Positions 39,081 to 48,574 of a stretch of 64,000 nt of DNA are shown here, piece by piece (within the stretch, counting starts at the first letter, position 1; each line of letters starts with the position of its first letter). The position numbers and the translations under genes are program-made. The DNA is from Gammaproteobacteria bacterium BRH_c0 (GTDB lineage: Bacteria; Pseudomonadota; Gammaproteobacteria; Pseudomonadales; Porticoccaceae): assembly GCA_000961645.1 (NCBI GenBank), contig LADM01000121.1, forward strand, positions 22,593 to 86,592. The letters run 5' to 3'. The notes under the pieces were generated by a model that saw only the letters and a program-made list of their open reading frames with translations, searched no databases and was not told where the DNA came from.

Positions 39081-39770
39081 ATGACACTCAACAAGCTTAT
39101 CCAGATCGCTGGCATCATTGACCAGAAGGAAGCTGAGCTACTGCTTGCATCCGGGGTGCAGTGGCTGGGCTTTCCTCTGCGGCTTCCGGTTAACCTGCCG
39201 GATCTGACTGAAGAGGCGGCAGCCGCCATTATTCGTGGTTTGAAACCACCGGCATGCGGGGTGGTGATTACCTACCTAAATCAGGCTGAGGAAATCATCG
39301 CCTTTTGCCGAGAGCTCGGCGCTTCAGTTGTTCAGCTCCACGGCGATATCGATCTCGCCGAATTGGGGTACATCAAGAAGCATTACCCGGATCTGATGAT
39401 TTTCAAAAGCCTGGTGGTGGGACTGCATACGCAGCAGGAATTGCTGGAGCTGGTTCGCTGCACGGCCCCTTATGTAGATGCCTATATCACCGACACCTAC
39501 GACCCTCTCTCAGGTGCTACTGGCGCTACTGGCAAAACCCATGACTGGGCTGTGAGCCGTGAACTGGTTTTGTGCTCGCCCAGGCCTGTCATTCTGGCCG
39601 GTGGTTTGACAGCGGATAATGTGTACCCTGCTATCCTCGCCGTGCGTCCGGCCGGGGTGGACAGCCATACCGGGGTGGAGGACGAGTCCGGGCGCAAGAG
39701 CAGGGAAAAAGTGGAACGGTTTGTAAGTGAAGCGCAGAGAGCTTTTCGCTTTATCGACAATAACCCCTGA
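39081..39770 (+). CDS. Phosphoribosylanthranilate isomerase-like protein lacking the catalytic cysteine
   Basis: 229 residues on a TIM barrel with TrpF landmarks: VVQLHGD, the Asp-containing YITDTYDPLSGATG, GKTHDW, PVILAGGLTADNV, and GVDSHTGVEDESGRKSREKV. TrpF begins with (V/I)K(I/F)CG(I/L), where Cys is the general base; here the strand reads IQIAGI, so Ala replaces it. The general-acid Asp is kept. No other trp gene is near. It may catalyse a related reaction or have lost activity. GGGAG precedes ATG 39081. Confidence 0.8.
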   Translation: MTLNKLIQIAGIIDQKEAELLLASGVQWLGFPLRLPVNLPDLTEEAAAAIIRGLKPPACGVVITYLNQAEEIIAFCRELGASVVQLHGDIDLAELGYIKKHYPDLMIFKSLVVGLHTQQELLELVRCTAPYVDAYITDTYDPLSGATGATGKTHDWAVSRELVLCSPRPVILAGGLTADNVYPAILAVRPAGVDSHTGVEDESGRKSREKVERFVSEAQRAFRFIDNNP

Positions 39771-39882
39771 AAGACAATTTTCTCAACCCCTGGGTCAAAC
39801 CCGGCCTTTTCCCTGAAATACAATCTGCAAACATTCACAACCAGATTGAACCGATACGGCTCCATCACCGGTTGTCGCTAAT

Positions 39883-39910
39883 AAAAACCCCGCTTCTGCG
39901 GGGCTTTTTT
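39883..39910. terminator. Bidirectional terminator
   Basis: Stem AAAACCCCGC / GCGGGGCTTT with a TTCT loop and A- and T-runs on its two sides, between convergent genes. Confidence 0.9.
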
Positions 39911-39929
39911 TATCAAACAGGTTTTGACA

Positions 39930-41771
39930 TCAGGCAGGGCTCTCCACATCCCTGGGCGGATCGTCTGCCTTGCGCCCTTCCTCCAGCAATTGCTGTTGAT
40001 CCTTGGCTTTGGACAAAAACAGCAGGGTCCAACCGACTTTGGGCTGCGGTTGGCTTTCGTTGCTATAAACCCAAAGCTTGCCGCGCGGATCAATGGCAAA
40101 AAGCCTCAGGACCTTGCCGTGATGATTTTCGAACTGCTCCGGGCCGAACTCTGCGGTCAGTTTGGTGGCCTTGATTTCGTGATTCTGGCTCAACAGGCTG
40201 GCGAGTTTTCCGATGTTCACGTCATCGTCAAACATGCGGGGCACCCGCAGGCTGTGTACCAGCTGGCCCTTTTCTGTGGAGTCCTTTTCCTCGGCGTTGC
40301 GCAGGGTCATTACCATGCGTTTGCCGAATTCGGACTGGTAGCGCATGGCCGCCAGTGAGTTGAGCGCCGGGCGGTAGGACATGGCGAATAAACGCCCCAA
40401 TCCGACAAGATCGAGATGCCGGTCAGCGTGGGCAGATACCGGATTACCGAAATAGGTGTCGATGCCGGCCATGCGGGCAGTCTGGGCTTCGCTCCAGCTG
40501 CTGGTGGCCATGCGAATGCGGAGATTCTGCTTTTGCAGGGCTTTTGCCACCGCCAGCGCCACCGGATTGCCTCCCACGATCAATATGCCATTGTCATCCT
40601 GTGACAAGCCCAGCAAGCGGGCCAGGGGTGCTGCGGTAAAGCTTTGCAGCAGCACGGTGGCAATAATCACCAGGAATGTCAGCGCTGGCAGCAGGCTCGC
40701 ATTCTCATAGCCCAGGCTTTCCAGTTTAAAGGCGAATAACGCAGAAACCGCTGCAGCGACGATGCCCCGCGGCGCAATCCAGCCGAGCAGGGCTTTTTCC
40801 TGCCATTTCAGCTTCGATCTCAGGGTGCAGGCAAAAATGACCACAAATCGCGCCGCAATAATAACTGCCATTACTCCGACTGCGGCCCAGCCGAGATTGC
40901 CAATCAGGTCCAGATCCACCCTGGCGGCCAGTACGATAAACAGCACGGAAATGATCAGGATCGTCAGGCTCTCCTTGAACGAGAGAATATCCTCCATATT
41001 CAGATCGCGGGTATTGGCCAACCATATCCCCATCACGGTGACCGCCAGCAATCCCGATTCCTCTGCAAAATAGTTGGCTGTGGTGAAAACGGTCAGCACC
41101 AGCGCCAGGGTAAAGACATTGTGGAGATACTCCGGCAGCCAGTGGCGTTTCAGCAGCTGGGCCAACAGCAGGGCACCAAGAGCGCCGGTAACGACCCCGC
41201 TCACCAGTTCATGAATAAGGAACACCCAGAAATTGCCACTGCCGCCGGCAATGATCACTTCATAGACCAGCACCGCCAGTAACGCTCCGATGGGATCGAT
41301 CAGAATACCTTCCCAGCGCAGGATATTGCTGATATTGGCGTTGGGCTTGACGGTGCGCAGCAGCGGCATAATCACCGTTGGACCAGTCACTACCACCAGC
41401 GCACCAAACAGCAATGCCATCGGCCAGCTGAGATCAATAAACAGCCAGGTACCGGCAGCAATCAGCAGCCAGTTGAGCCCCGCTCCCCAGCTCACCAGGG
41501 AGGTTACGCTCGAACCGTGCCCCGCCAAATCGCGAAAACGCAGGGTCAAGGCCCCTTCAAACAGCACCAGGGCAACCCCCAGCGAGACAGCCGGAAACAA
41601 CAAATCACCAAAGATAATGTCCGGCTCGACAAACCCGGTAACCGGCCCCGCCACCAACCCGATCAAGAGCAGAAAGAGAATCGACGGCAGTTTGAGGCGC
41701 CAGGCGAGCCATTGGGCGAGCATGCCAGCCATAAGAATCAGAGCAATAAGCAGGGGGAGATCGTGATGCAC
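39930..41771 (-). CDS. CPA1-family cation:proton antiporter with a cytosolic regulatory domain
   Basis: 613 residues. The first ~400 form 11-13 hydrophobic helices of the Na+/H+ exchanger fold, with VVVTGPTVIMPLL and GILIDPIGALLA carrying the conserved Asp and charged residues. A Rossmann-like TrkA-N segment follows (NGILIVGGNPVALAVAKALQ, then ARMAGIDTYFGNPVS) and a C-terminal domain that may be TrkA-C-like. It should exchange Na+ or K+ for protons across the inner membrane, with nucleotide control. The ion is not shown by sequence. Confidence 0.88.
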   Translation of the reverse strand: MHHDLPLLIALILMAGMLAQWLAWRLKLPSILFLLLIGLVAGPVTGFVEPDIIFGDLLFPAVSLGVALVLFEGALTLRFRDLAGHGSSVTSLVSWGAGLNWLLIAAGTWLFIDLSWPMALLFGALVVVTGPTVIMPLLRTVKPNANISNILRWEGILIDPIGALLAVLVYEVIIAGGSGNFWVFLIHELVSGVVTGALGALLLAQLLKRHWLPEYLHNVFTLALVLTVFTTANYFAEESGLLAVTVMGIWLANTRDLNMEDILSFKESLTILIISVLFIVLAARVDLDLIGNLGWAAVGVMAVIIAARFVVIFACTLRSKLKWQEKALLGWIAPRGIVAAAVSALFAFKLESLGYENASLLPALTFLVIIATVLLQSFTAAPLARLLGLSQDDNGILIVGGNPVALAVAKALQKQNLRIRMATSSWSEAQTARMAGIDTYFGNPVSAHADRHLDLVGLGRLFAMSYRPALNSLAAMRYQSEFGKRMVMTLRNAEEKDSTEKGQLVHSLRVPRMFDDDVNIGKLASLLSQNHEIKATKLTAEFGPEQFENHHGKVLRLFAIDPRGKLWVYSNESQPQPKVGWTLLFLSKAKDQQQLLEEGRKADDPPRDVESPA

Positions 41772-41976
41772 AAGAGGTCCTTACAGATGGGTTGCGATAC
41801 GTTGCGGTATCACCAGGGAATTGTCAAACCCCTGTTTTTACAGGATGTTTTATTCACTCAGAGCAAAAATGACATGTGCAATTCGCCATCAAAACGGGTA
41901 GAATCCGGCCCTTCCAAAACCCGACTGCCCTGCTTGGGTATTCCCCTTCACGGCAACAAACTCTGCGGACTGCACC

Positions 41977-43371
41977 ATGGCTACCTTAACGCACGCAACA
42001 CCCGAGCTGCTATCCCCCGCTGGCACTGCCAAAAACATGCGCTACGCCTTCGCCTATGGCGCCGATGCGGTGTATGCAGGTCAGCCGCGCTACAGCCTGC
42101 GGGTCCGCAACAATGAGTTCAATCACCTCGACATCATGGCCGATGCCGTGGCAGAGGCCCATGCCGGCGGCAAAAAATTCTATATCGCCAGCAATATTTC
42201 GCCCCACAACAACAAGGTAAAAACCTACCTGCGGGATATGGAAGCGGTGATCGACATGAAGCCCGACGCACTGATCATGGCCGACCCGGGCCTGATTATG
42301 CTGGTGCGGGAAAAGTGGCCCGAGATGCCGATTCACCTGTCAGTGCAGGCCAATGCAGTGAACTTTGCCTCGGTCAAATTCTGGGGCAAGCAGGGCGTCA
42401 GCCGGGTTATCTTGTCCCGTGAGCTGTCTTTGGATGAAGTGCAAGAAATTGGCGAAGAATGCCCGGATATGGAGTTGGAGGTGTTTGTCCACGGTGCGCT
42501 TTGCATCGCCTACTCAGGGCGCTGCCTGCTGTCGGGCTATATGAACCACCGCGACCCGAACCAGGGCGCCTGCACCAACGCCTGTCGCTGGAAGTACAAC
42601 GCCCACGAGGGCCGTGAAACTGAAACGGGCGATATAGTCGCCCTTGATCCGGCAGTGCAGGCGGCGCAGATCTGGACACCGGACAGCACACCCCGCATCG
42701 AAGGGGATATGGACGACAAGCGCAAGGACGATACGCCCATATTCCTGCTCGAAGAACAGAATCGCCCTGGCGAACTGATGCCCGCCTTTCAGGATGAGCA
42801 CGGCACCTACATCATGAATTCCAAGGATCTGCGCGCCGTACAGCATGTGGGTCGGCTGGTGGAAATGGGCATTCACTCCCTGAAAATCGAGGGTCGTACC
42901 AAGTCTCACTACTACGTGGCCCGCACCGCCCAGGTGTATCGCCGCGCTATAGACGAAGCAGTGGCTGGCAAGGCTTTTGATATGGATATGATGGCGCAGC
43001 TGGATCACCTCGCCAACCGCGGCTACACCGAGGGTTTTTACCGTCGCCATGTGCCCGAGCATCACCAGAATTACGAGCATGGCGCATCGTCAAACCCCAA
43101 CCAGCAGTTTGTGGGTGAAGTGCGTGAAGTGGACAACGACCGCGGCTGGGCCACCATCGAAGTCAAAAACCGCTTTGAGGCCGGCGACACACTGGAACTG
43201 ATCACCCCGGCAGGCAATATGACTTTTGCCGTGGAAACCATCGAGAACAGGGATGGTATATCCGTGAATGCTGCTCCCGGTTCAGGCCACGTGGTGAAAA
43301 TTCCCCTGCCCCGCTCGCTGAGCACTGGCGATGATGCCCGCTACGCCATGCTGATGCGCTATATTGCCTGA
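41977..43371 (+). CDS. trhP: tRNA uridine-34 hydroxylation protein (peptidase U32 family)
   Basis: 464 residues, the YegQ/TrhP branch of family U32: opening LLSPAGTAKNMRYAFAYGAD, then HGALCIAYSGRCLLSGYMNH, RDPNQGACTNACRWKY (cysteines that bind an iron-sulfur cluster), and IEGRTKSHYYVARTAQVYR. TrhP makes 5-hydroxyuridine at the tRNA wobble base in a prephenate-linked reaction. No strong ribosome site precedes ATG 41977. Single gene. Confidence 0.94.
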   Translation: MATLTHATPELLSPAGTAKNMRYAFAYGADAVYAGQPRYSLRVRNNEFNHLDIMADAVAEAHAGGKKFYIASNISPHNNKVKTYLRDMEAVIDMKPDALIMADPGLIMLVREKWPEMPIHLSVQANAVNFASVKFWGKQGVSRVILSRELSLDEVQEIGEECPDMELEVFVHGALCIAYSGRCLLSGYMNHRDPNQGACTNACRWKYNAHEGRETETGDIVALDPAVQAAQIWTPDSTPRIEGDMDDKRKDDTPIFLLEEQNRPGELMPAFQDEHGTYIMNSKDLRAVQHVGRLVEMGIHSLKIEGRTKSHYYVARTAQVYRRAIDEAVAGKAFDMDMMAQLDHLANRGYTEGFYRRHVPEHHQNYEHGASSNPNQQFVGEVREVDNDRGWATIEVKNRFEAGDTLELITPAGNMTFAVETIENRDGISVNAAPGSGHVVKIPLPRSLSTGDDARYAMLMRYIA

Positions 43372-43491
43372 GACTAGTACATATCAAGCACTGACTAGGG
43401 GTATAGCCAGCTGAATATGGCACCACCCCTTGCACTGTATTTAAACGGGACACACACTCTGCCCAATCCATAACTATACAGAGGTCTTCCC

Positions 43492-44199
43492 ATGCCCCGA
43501 CTCCTGCTGCTGCTGTTTGCTGCTTTTGCCGCCTGGTATATCTGGCACACCCTCAAGAGCATGAATGCCGCAGAACGCAAAAAGGCCATCCGTTCCTGGG
43601 GCCTGGCCCTGGTTCTGGTGGCTACCGTTTTGCTGGTCGCCATGGGCAAGATGCACTGGGTGGGTGCCGCTATTGCCGCCGCTGTCACCCTCTTTAAGGT
43701 ATTAGCCAGCTTTGGTATTCGCGCTTTCCCGTTCCTGAAGATGTGGCAGCGCAATACCGGCAAACCCTCACGAATCCGTACAGCCGGGTTGGAAGTGACC
43801 TTCAATTTTGCCAGCGGCGAGATGGATGGCACCCTTTTCAAGGGGCCCTATGCGGGCAGCTCCCTCAACAGCCTGGACGAAGACAGCCTCAATCAACAGT
43901 TCGCTTTTTTTCAGGGCAGTGATCGCCAGTCAGCACTGTTGTTGAAGTCCTATCTGATCAAACGGGGTTTTTCCGGTTATGGGCCAAATCAGGGTGACTA
44001 CGGTCAGCCCGGCAGCCTCACGGCAGGGAATATCACAAAAGACGAAGCGTTGCAGATACTGGGGCTGGAACCTGGAGCCTCTCAGGAAGAGATAATCCGG
44101 GCTCACCGCCGATTGATTCAGAAGCTACACCCCGACCGCGGCGGCAACGACTACCTCGCCGCCAAAATCAACTCTGCCAAAGACACATTGCTGGGCTAG
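43492..44199 (+). CDS. Membrane-anchored J-domain protein
   Basis: 235 residues. An N-terminal helix (LLLLLFAAFAAWYIWH) and a second (ALVLVATVLLVAMG) anchor it; a third hydrophobic segment follows. The C-terminal J domain (about 180-235) has LGLEPGASQEEIIRAHRRLI and KLHPDRGGNDYLAAKINSA, with the HPD motif that stimulates DnaK ATPase. The layout, J domain at the C-terminus behind a membrane anchor, recalls TIM14-type and some DjlA-like co-chaperones. Function at the membrane unknown. GAGG precedes the ATG. Confidence 0.85.
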   Translation: MPRLLLLLFAAFAAWYIWHTLKSMNAAERKKAIRSWGLALVLVATVLLVAMGKMHWVGAAIAAAVTLFKVLASFGIRAFPFLKMWQRNTGKPSRIRTAGLEVTFNFASGEMDGTLFKGPYAGSSLNSLDEDSLNQQFAFFQGSDRQSALLLKSYLIKRGFSGYGPNQGDYGQPGSLTAGNITKDEALQILGLEPGASQEEIIRAHRRLIQKLHPDRGGNDYLAAKINSAKDTLLG

Positions 44200-44208
44200 C
44201 TGGTCAGC

Positions 44209-45717
44209 CTAGTTCATGGCTATCCGCAGGGTATCACCGGGCATGATCTTGTGCTTGTTGCTGAGGTTGTTCCACGCCAGCAGTTCCTTTTCGGTGCGGT
44301 TAAAGCGGCGGGCAATGCCCCAGATGGAATCCCCTGGTTTGATCACGTAAACCTTGCTGCCGGATGACTTGCTGCCCGAGGTTGTTGTGGAAGCAACCCT
44401 CGACTGGGCATCAGCGGTCACCCTTCCCGGCAAACGCAACTCGCGCCCGGCGCGGATATTGTGATTCTTCAACCCATTCAGGCTCATCAACTCCTTGACA
44501 CTGGTGTTATAGCGCCGCGCCACATGGGACAGGGTTTCACCCCTGGCGATGCGGTGCAACACATCGGGCTGCTGGTAGGCATAACGCTGCCCGGAGGGCA
44601 TGCTGGCTATTGCCTGGGCAAGGGGTTGCTTCAGGCCGGAACGGGGAAATTTCAGGGCAAAGCCTTTGGGAATCCGTTTTTCACCTGTCCACACCGGGTC
44701 CAGCAATGCCGGGTTGTACAGGCGCAGGGTAGCAACATCGGTATTCATGGCCTGGGCCAGTGGCGCTGCATGGATATAGTCCTGCAGTGTTACCCGGTCG
44801 TAGTCGATTGGCGAGGCAAGTGCCACCTGGCCAAAATACTTGCTTGCGTTGCGGTCAACCTCAAGGGCCGCCAGAAAAGACACGTAAAAATTGCGCGAGG
44901 CAAAACCGAATGACGGGCCTCGATACTTGCGCACGATGGTGGCGATATCCTTGGTGCCCATGGCCGCAGCACCGCGACTGATGCCACCGGCGCCGTGATT
45001 GTAGGCGGTTAGTGCCAGCGGCCAGGTGCCAGTGATCCGATAGTTGTTTTTCAGCAGTTTGGCCGCAGCATGGGTCGATATATAGGGGTCGAGCCGTTCA
45101 TCCATCAGGTGATCAACCTGCATGTACTGCCTTGCAGTAGCGGGCATAAACTGCCACATCCCGGCAGCTGCCACCCGGGAATAAACCGAGGGGTTAAAGG
45201 AGGACTCCACATGGGGCAATACCATCAGTTGCTCGGGAAGCCCGTGCTCTGCCAGCGCCTTGCGAATATGGTCGCGCCACTGGCCGGAACGTACCAGTCC
45301 CGCCTTGAAACGGTCGGATTGTCCGAGCTGAAAGCGAATTTCATCGGCAGCCTGACGGAAGCGCTGTGAAGAAGTGCCCTTGGGCCAGGCATTCAGCGCT
45401 GCCTTTTCCTCCGCATTGAGAGCAGTGCGCTTACCTGCCGCCAGTTGGCGGAGCGCTGACTGGTATCGAGCCTTGGCCTGATTGACCAGGCGCTCGCGCT
45501 CAGCGTGGTTGCCATGGGCAGGCAGGGAGACAGTGCCATAGACCACCGACAGATCCCAGGGATCGTGCAACAAACCACTGTTGGTATCCACCTGCGAATA
45601 GATCCTGATCCAGAAGTTCACATCCCTTTGCAACTCGGCAGGCTTGGGGAAATCGTTGCTCGACTGCGCCGACGCAGAAAAGAGAATGGCAACGAGTAAA
45701 TAGAAGAATCTGGCCAT
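44209..45717 (-). CDS. mltD: MltD-like membrane lytic transglycosylase with two LysM domains
   Basis: 502 residues. Signal peptide (FFYLLVAILFSASAQ, with no lipobox Cys seen); an SLT domain at about 155-300 with the catalytic Glu in HVESSFNPSVYSRVAAAGMW; and two LysM domains, HRIARGETLSHVARRYNTSV and YVIKPGDSIWGIARRFNRTE. It cleaves the glycan strand of murein to anhydro-muropeptides, in the periplasm. Convergent with the J-domain gene. Confidence 0.92.
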   Translation of the reverse strand: MARFFYLLVAILFSASAQSSNDFPKPAELQRDVNFWIRIYSQVDTNSGLLHDPWDLSVVYGTVSLPAHGNHAERERLVNQAKARYQSALRQLAAGKRTALNAEEKAALNAWPKGTSSQRFRQAADEIRFQLGQSDRFKAGLVRSGQWRDHIRKALAEHGLPEQLMVLPHVESSFNPSVYSRVAAAGMWQFMPATARQYMQVDHLMDERLDPYISTHAAAKLLKNNYRITGTWPLALTAYNHGAGGISRGAAAMGTKDIATIVRKYRGPSFGFASRNFYVSFLAALEVDRNASKYFGQVALASPIDYDRVTLQDYIHAAPLAQAMNTDVATLRLYNPALLDPVWTGEKRIPKGFALKFPRSGLKQPLAQAIASMPSGQRYAYQQPDVLHRIARGETLSHVARRYNTSVKELMSLNGLKNHNIRAGRELRLPGRVTADAQSRVASTTTSGSKSSGSKVYVIKPGDSIWGIARRFNRTEKELLAWNNLSNKHKIMPGDTLRIAMN

Positions 45718-46031
45718 GGGTTTTTATAGGTCTCTTTTGCAGTGGCTGGTGGGTTGCGGACGGGACATGTTATAACAAATTCACTGCCCCCATGAAAGAC
45801 CAGTGGTCACACCGGAACGGGGCTTTTGTCGTTTTCGCTCTTTGTTCAAGCCCGCAAGCAAATGGTAACAGCTCAGCTGGAACTTAGCGGTTGCACAGGT
45901 AACACCTCTATTCCTGACACTCTCAATCTGGCAGGTATTTTTCCCGGTGCTGCCCAATGGGGGAAATATTTGCCCACAAAGCTGTCTATAGTGGGTGTAA
46001 AAATCCGTGTCACCATATCAGGGGGTAATCT
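45718..46031. other. Intergenic region, no gene seen
   Basis: The 314 bases between the divergent mltD-like gene and the small secreted protein gene should contain both promoters. A 69-codon frame (45826-46035) in this gap has no features of a real gene. Confidence 0.4.
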
Positions 46032-46430
46032 ATGAGCATCATCCGACTTCTTGTATCAACAATCATCCTTGCTGCCATACCGTTCATCTCTGTCCAGGCA
46101 GAGGACAAGGTAGAAGGGGAAAACTGTATCCCCATCCAGCACATCAGCAATATCGACGTGCTGGACAAACAACATATCGTGTTTGAAATGCAGCCCGGCA
46201 AAAACTACCTCAATACCCTTCCCCGCTCCTGCATCGGGTTGCGCAAGGACAAGCCCATCATGTACAAGACATCCATCAGCCAACTATGCAGTCTGGACAT
46301 CATCCATGTGCTGGAAAACTATGGCGGGGGCTACCAGCAAGGTGCAGGCTGTGGCCTGGGCAAATTCACCGCCCGCAGCGATGAAGAAGTGAAGGCGCTG
46401 AAAGAAGAACTCAAACAGGCCAAACAGTAG
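46032..46430 (+). CDS. Small secreted protein, DUF6491-like
   Basis: 132 residues with a signal peptide (LVSTIILAAIPFISVQA). The mature part has the pattern NCIPIQHISNIDVLDKQHIV, then NTLPRSCIGL, a third Cys in SQLCSLDII, a fourth in AGCGLGKF, and an acidic/Lys helix at the end. The four cysteines and the IxxIDVLD motif resemble DUF6491 periplasmic proteins, whose function is unknown. Followed by a terminator. Confidence 0.75.
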   Translation: MSIIRLLVSTIILAAIPFISVQAEDKVEGENCIPIQHISNIDVLDKQHIVFEMQPGKNYLNTLPRSCIGLRKDKPIMYKTSISQLCSLDIIHVLENYGGGYQQGAGCGLGKFTARSDEEVKALKEELKQAKQ

Positions 46431-46451
46431 GTCTGTCCTCAGGCAACATCC

Positions 46452-46479
46452 AAAGGCAAGCCACTGGCTTGCCTTTTTT
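46452..46479 (+). terminator. Terminator after the small secreted protein
   Basis: Stem AAGGCAAGCC / GGCTTGCCTT with an ACT loop and a T6 tail. Confidence 0.93.
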
Positions 46480-46619
46480 ATTCAATATACGCCTGTAAAA
46501 CCCAGTGATCCCAAAGCGTGAAGCTCCCGGTGCAGCATTGGCGATTAACCGCCTGGCAATTCCTGCCATCAGCTAACTGTGCTAGATTGCCCGCCCGCCA
46601 GATAATCGTTGAGCCTGTA

Positions 46620-47327
46620 GTGAACCTTCTCCTTTTCCCGCCAGCAGCGAATGACAACGGCATTGTTGTGGTCAGCGGGCGTCAGTGTGCCCACCTCAAA
46701 GACCAGCTTAAAGTGGCGCTTGGTGATAGCGTCAGGGTCGGTGAAATCGGCGGCTCCATGGGTAATGGCGAGGTGGTTGCCATGGCCGGTGACACCATCT
46801 CACTGAAGGTGGAGCTCACCGCAATCCCACCTCCGCCACTTCCTCTCCGGCTTATTCTGTCCCTGCCGCGCCCAAAGATGCTGCGTCGTATCCTCCAGAC
46901 TGTCGCCAGCCTCGGCATTGTGGAACTGCATCTGATCAACAGCTTCAGGGTAGAAAAAAGTTACTGGCAAACCCCCTGGCTGGAGGCTACTGCGCTTGAA
47001 GAGCAACTTCTTTTGGGGCTTGAGCAATGTTGCGACACCACTCTGCCCAGGGTGTACCAGCACAAACGCTTTAAACCCTTTGTTGAGGATTTACTGCCCG
47101 GCATCGTGGCCGGGACAAGGCCATTGCTGGCCCACCCCTATTGCCAAACCTCCTGCCCGGTTGCCGTCAATGAACCCCTGACACTGGCAATCGGTCCGGA
47201 AGGCGGCTTTATCCCCTACGAGGTGGAAAAACTGATCCAGTGCGGATTTGAGCCGGTAACACTGGGTACCCGTATCCTGCGGGTTGAAACAGCCATTCCG
47301 GTGCTGGTTTCACGTCTGTTTTGTTGA
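46620..47327 (+). CDS. rsmE: 16S rRNA uridine-1498 N3-methyltransferase
   Basis: 235 residues of the SPOUT family: N-terminal PUA-like part (HLKDQLKVALGDSVRVGE), then the trefoil-knot SAM site, LAIGPEGGFIPYEVEKL and LGTRILRVETAIPVLVS. It methylates U1498 in the decoding centre of the 30S subunit. GTG 46620 is chosen because family similarity starts there, although its ribosome site is weak and the frame runs back to 46518. Confidence 0.9.
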   Translation: MNLLLFPPAANDNGIVVVSGRQCAHLKDQLKVALGDSVRVGEIGGSMGNGEVVAMAGDTISLKVELTAIPPPPLPLRLILSLPRPKMLRRILQTVASLGIVELHLINSFRVEKSYWQTPWLEATALEEQLLLGLEQCCDTTLPRVYQHKRFKPFVEDLLPGIVAGTRPLLAHPYCQTSCPVAVNEPLTLAIGPEGGFIPYEVEKLIQCGFEPVTLGTRILRVETAIPVLVSRLFC

Positions 47328-47448
47328 GAAGTGTAGCCACGCTCATGTTGCATTGAAAGTTGCCCATAACCGGACTGCATTGCCGCTATCCAGCACCGCA
47401 TAAAGTCGTGCACGAAATTCCACCAAACCCGGTAGCTCAGCCGCAAAC

Positions 47449-47479
47449 AAAAAAGCCCCGCAATTTTGCGGGGCTTTTT
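47449..47479. terminator. Bidirectional terminator between rsmE and mdh
   Basis: Stem AAAAAGCCCCGCAA / TGCGGGGCTTTTT with A- and T-runs, between convergent genes. Confidence 0.93.
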
Positions 47480-47506
47480 ACTACTGCCTGTTAAGTCAGA
47501 GAATAA

Positions 47507-48487
47507 TCAGGGAAGCAGATGGCTCACGCCATCACGCTCTTCCAGCAATTCATCTTCACTGGCTTTCATGCGAGCCTGCGAGAAGTCGTTGATGGCCAGA
47601 CCCTGGACAATTTCCCAATCGCCGTTTTTGCATACACAGGGGAAGGAGTAGATGAGTCCTTTGGCAATACCGTAGCTGCCATCGGAGTAAATACCCATGC
47701 TGACCCAGTCGCCTTCCGCAGTGCCGAGAGCCCAGCTGCGCATGTGACCGATGGCGGCATTGGCGGCAGAAGCAGCACTGGAGGCGCCACGGGCCTTGAT
47801 AATGGCGGCGCCGCGCTGCTGGACATCAGGGATAAAGGTGGTTTCGTACCAGTCCTGGTCCACCAGATCAATGCCGGCCTGACCTTTGACGCTGCTGTGG
47901 TGGATATCGGGATACTGGGTGGAGGAGTGGTTGCCCCAGATGATCATGCGGGTCACGTCATTGACGGTGGTGCCGGTCTTTTGCGCGAGCTGGGAGAGAG
48001 CACGGTTGTGGTCAAGACGGGTCATCGCAGTGAATTGACGGGGATCGAGATCCGGTGCATTGCGCTGGGCAATAAGGGCATTGGTATTGGCCGGGTTGCC
48101 CACTACCAGCACATTGATGTTACGGCTGGCATTGTCGTTGATGGCTTTACCCTGCACGGAGAAGATAGCGGCGTTGGCTTCGAGCAGATCCTTGCGCTCC
48201 ATGCCGGGGCCGCGGGGACGGGCACCCACCAGCAGGGCATAGTCGGCGTCCTTGAAGGCCACGTTGGGATCATCGGTTTGCACCATGCCGGCCAGCAGCG
48301 GGAACGCGCAGTCATCCAGCTCCATGGCAACGCCGTTGAGGGCTTCCAGGGCAGGAGTGATTTCAAGCATCTGCAGGATCACAGGCTGGTCGGGGCCGAG
48401 CATTTCACCGGCTGCAATTCTGAAAAGTAGGGAATAACTGATTTGTCCGGCCGCGCCAGTCACGGCTACACGTACAGGTGCTTTCAC
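47507..48487 (-). CDS. mdh: NAD-dependent malate dehydrogenase
   Basis: 326 residues, the length of the cytosolic-type bacterial Mdh. NAD fold [20 protein letters not shown]; substrate Arg in [13 protein letters not shown]; catalytic His in [13 protein letters not shown]; Asp/Arg in [14 protein letters not shown]. It oxidises malate to oxaloacetate in the TCA cycle. GTG 48487 is preferred because GGAGAGA precedes it. Apparently a single-gene unit. Confidence 0.96.
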   Translation of the reverse strand: MKAPVRVAVTGAAGQISYSLLFRIAAGEMLGPDQPVILQMLEITPALEALNGVAMELDDCAFPLLAGMVQTDDPNVAFKDADYALLVGARPRGPGMERKDLLEANAAIFSVQGKAINDNASRNINVLVVGNPANTNALIAQRNAPDLDPRQFTAMTRLDHNRALSQLAQKTGTTVNDVTRMIIWGNHSSTQYPDIHHSSVKGQAGIDLVDQDWYETTFIPDVQQRGAAIIKARGASSAASAANAAIGHMRSWALGTAEGDWVSMGIYSDGSYGIAKGLIYSFPCVCKNGDWEIVQGLAINDFSQARMKASEDELLEERDGVSHLLP

Positions 48488-48574
48488 AGGCTCTCTCCGC
48501 ATATCTGTCTGTTTGAGGGTGGGTTAGGAGGCCGCATTATACGGAACTGGCCACATTTTTCATCTCTGCCCTGC

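Noticed and set aside
39081..39770. Tryptophan operon
   Set aside because: Only a TrpF-like gene is here, with no other trp gene in the neighbourhood and the catalytic Cys missing.
45826..46035. A 69-codon plus-strand frame before the small secreted protein
   Set aside because: No motif, no signal peptide, and it runs into the start of the real gene.
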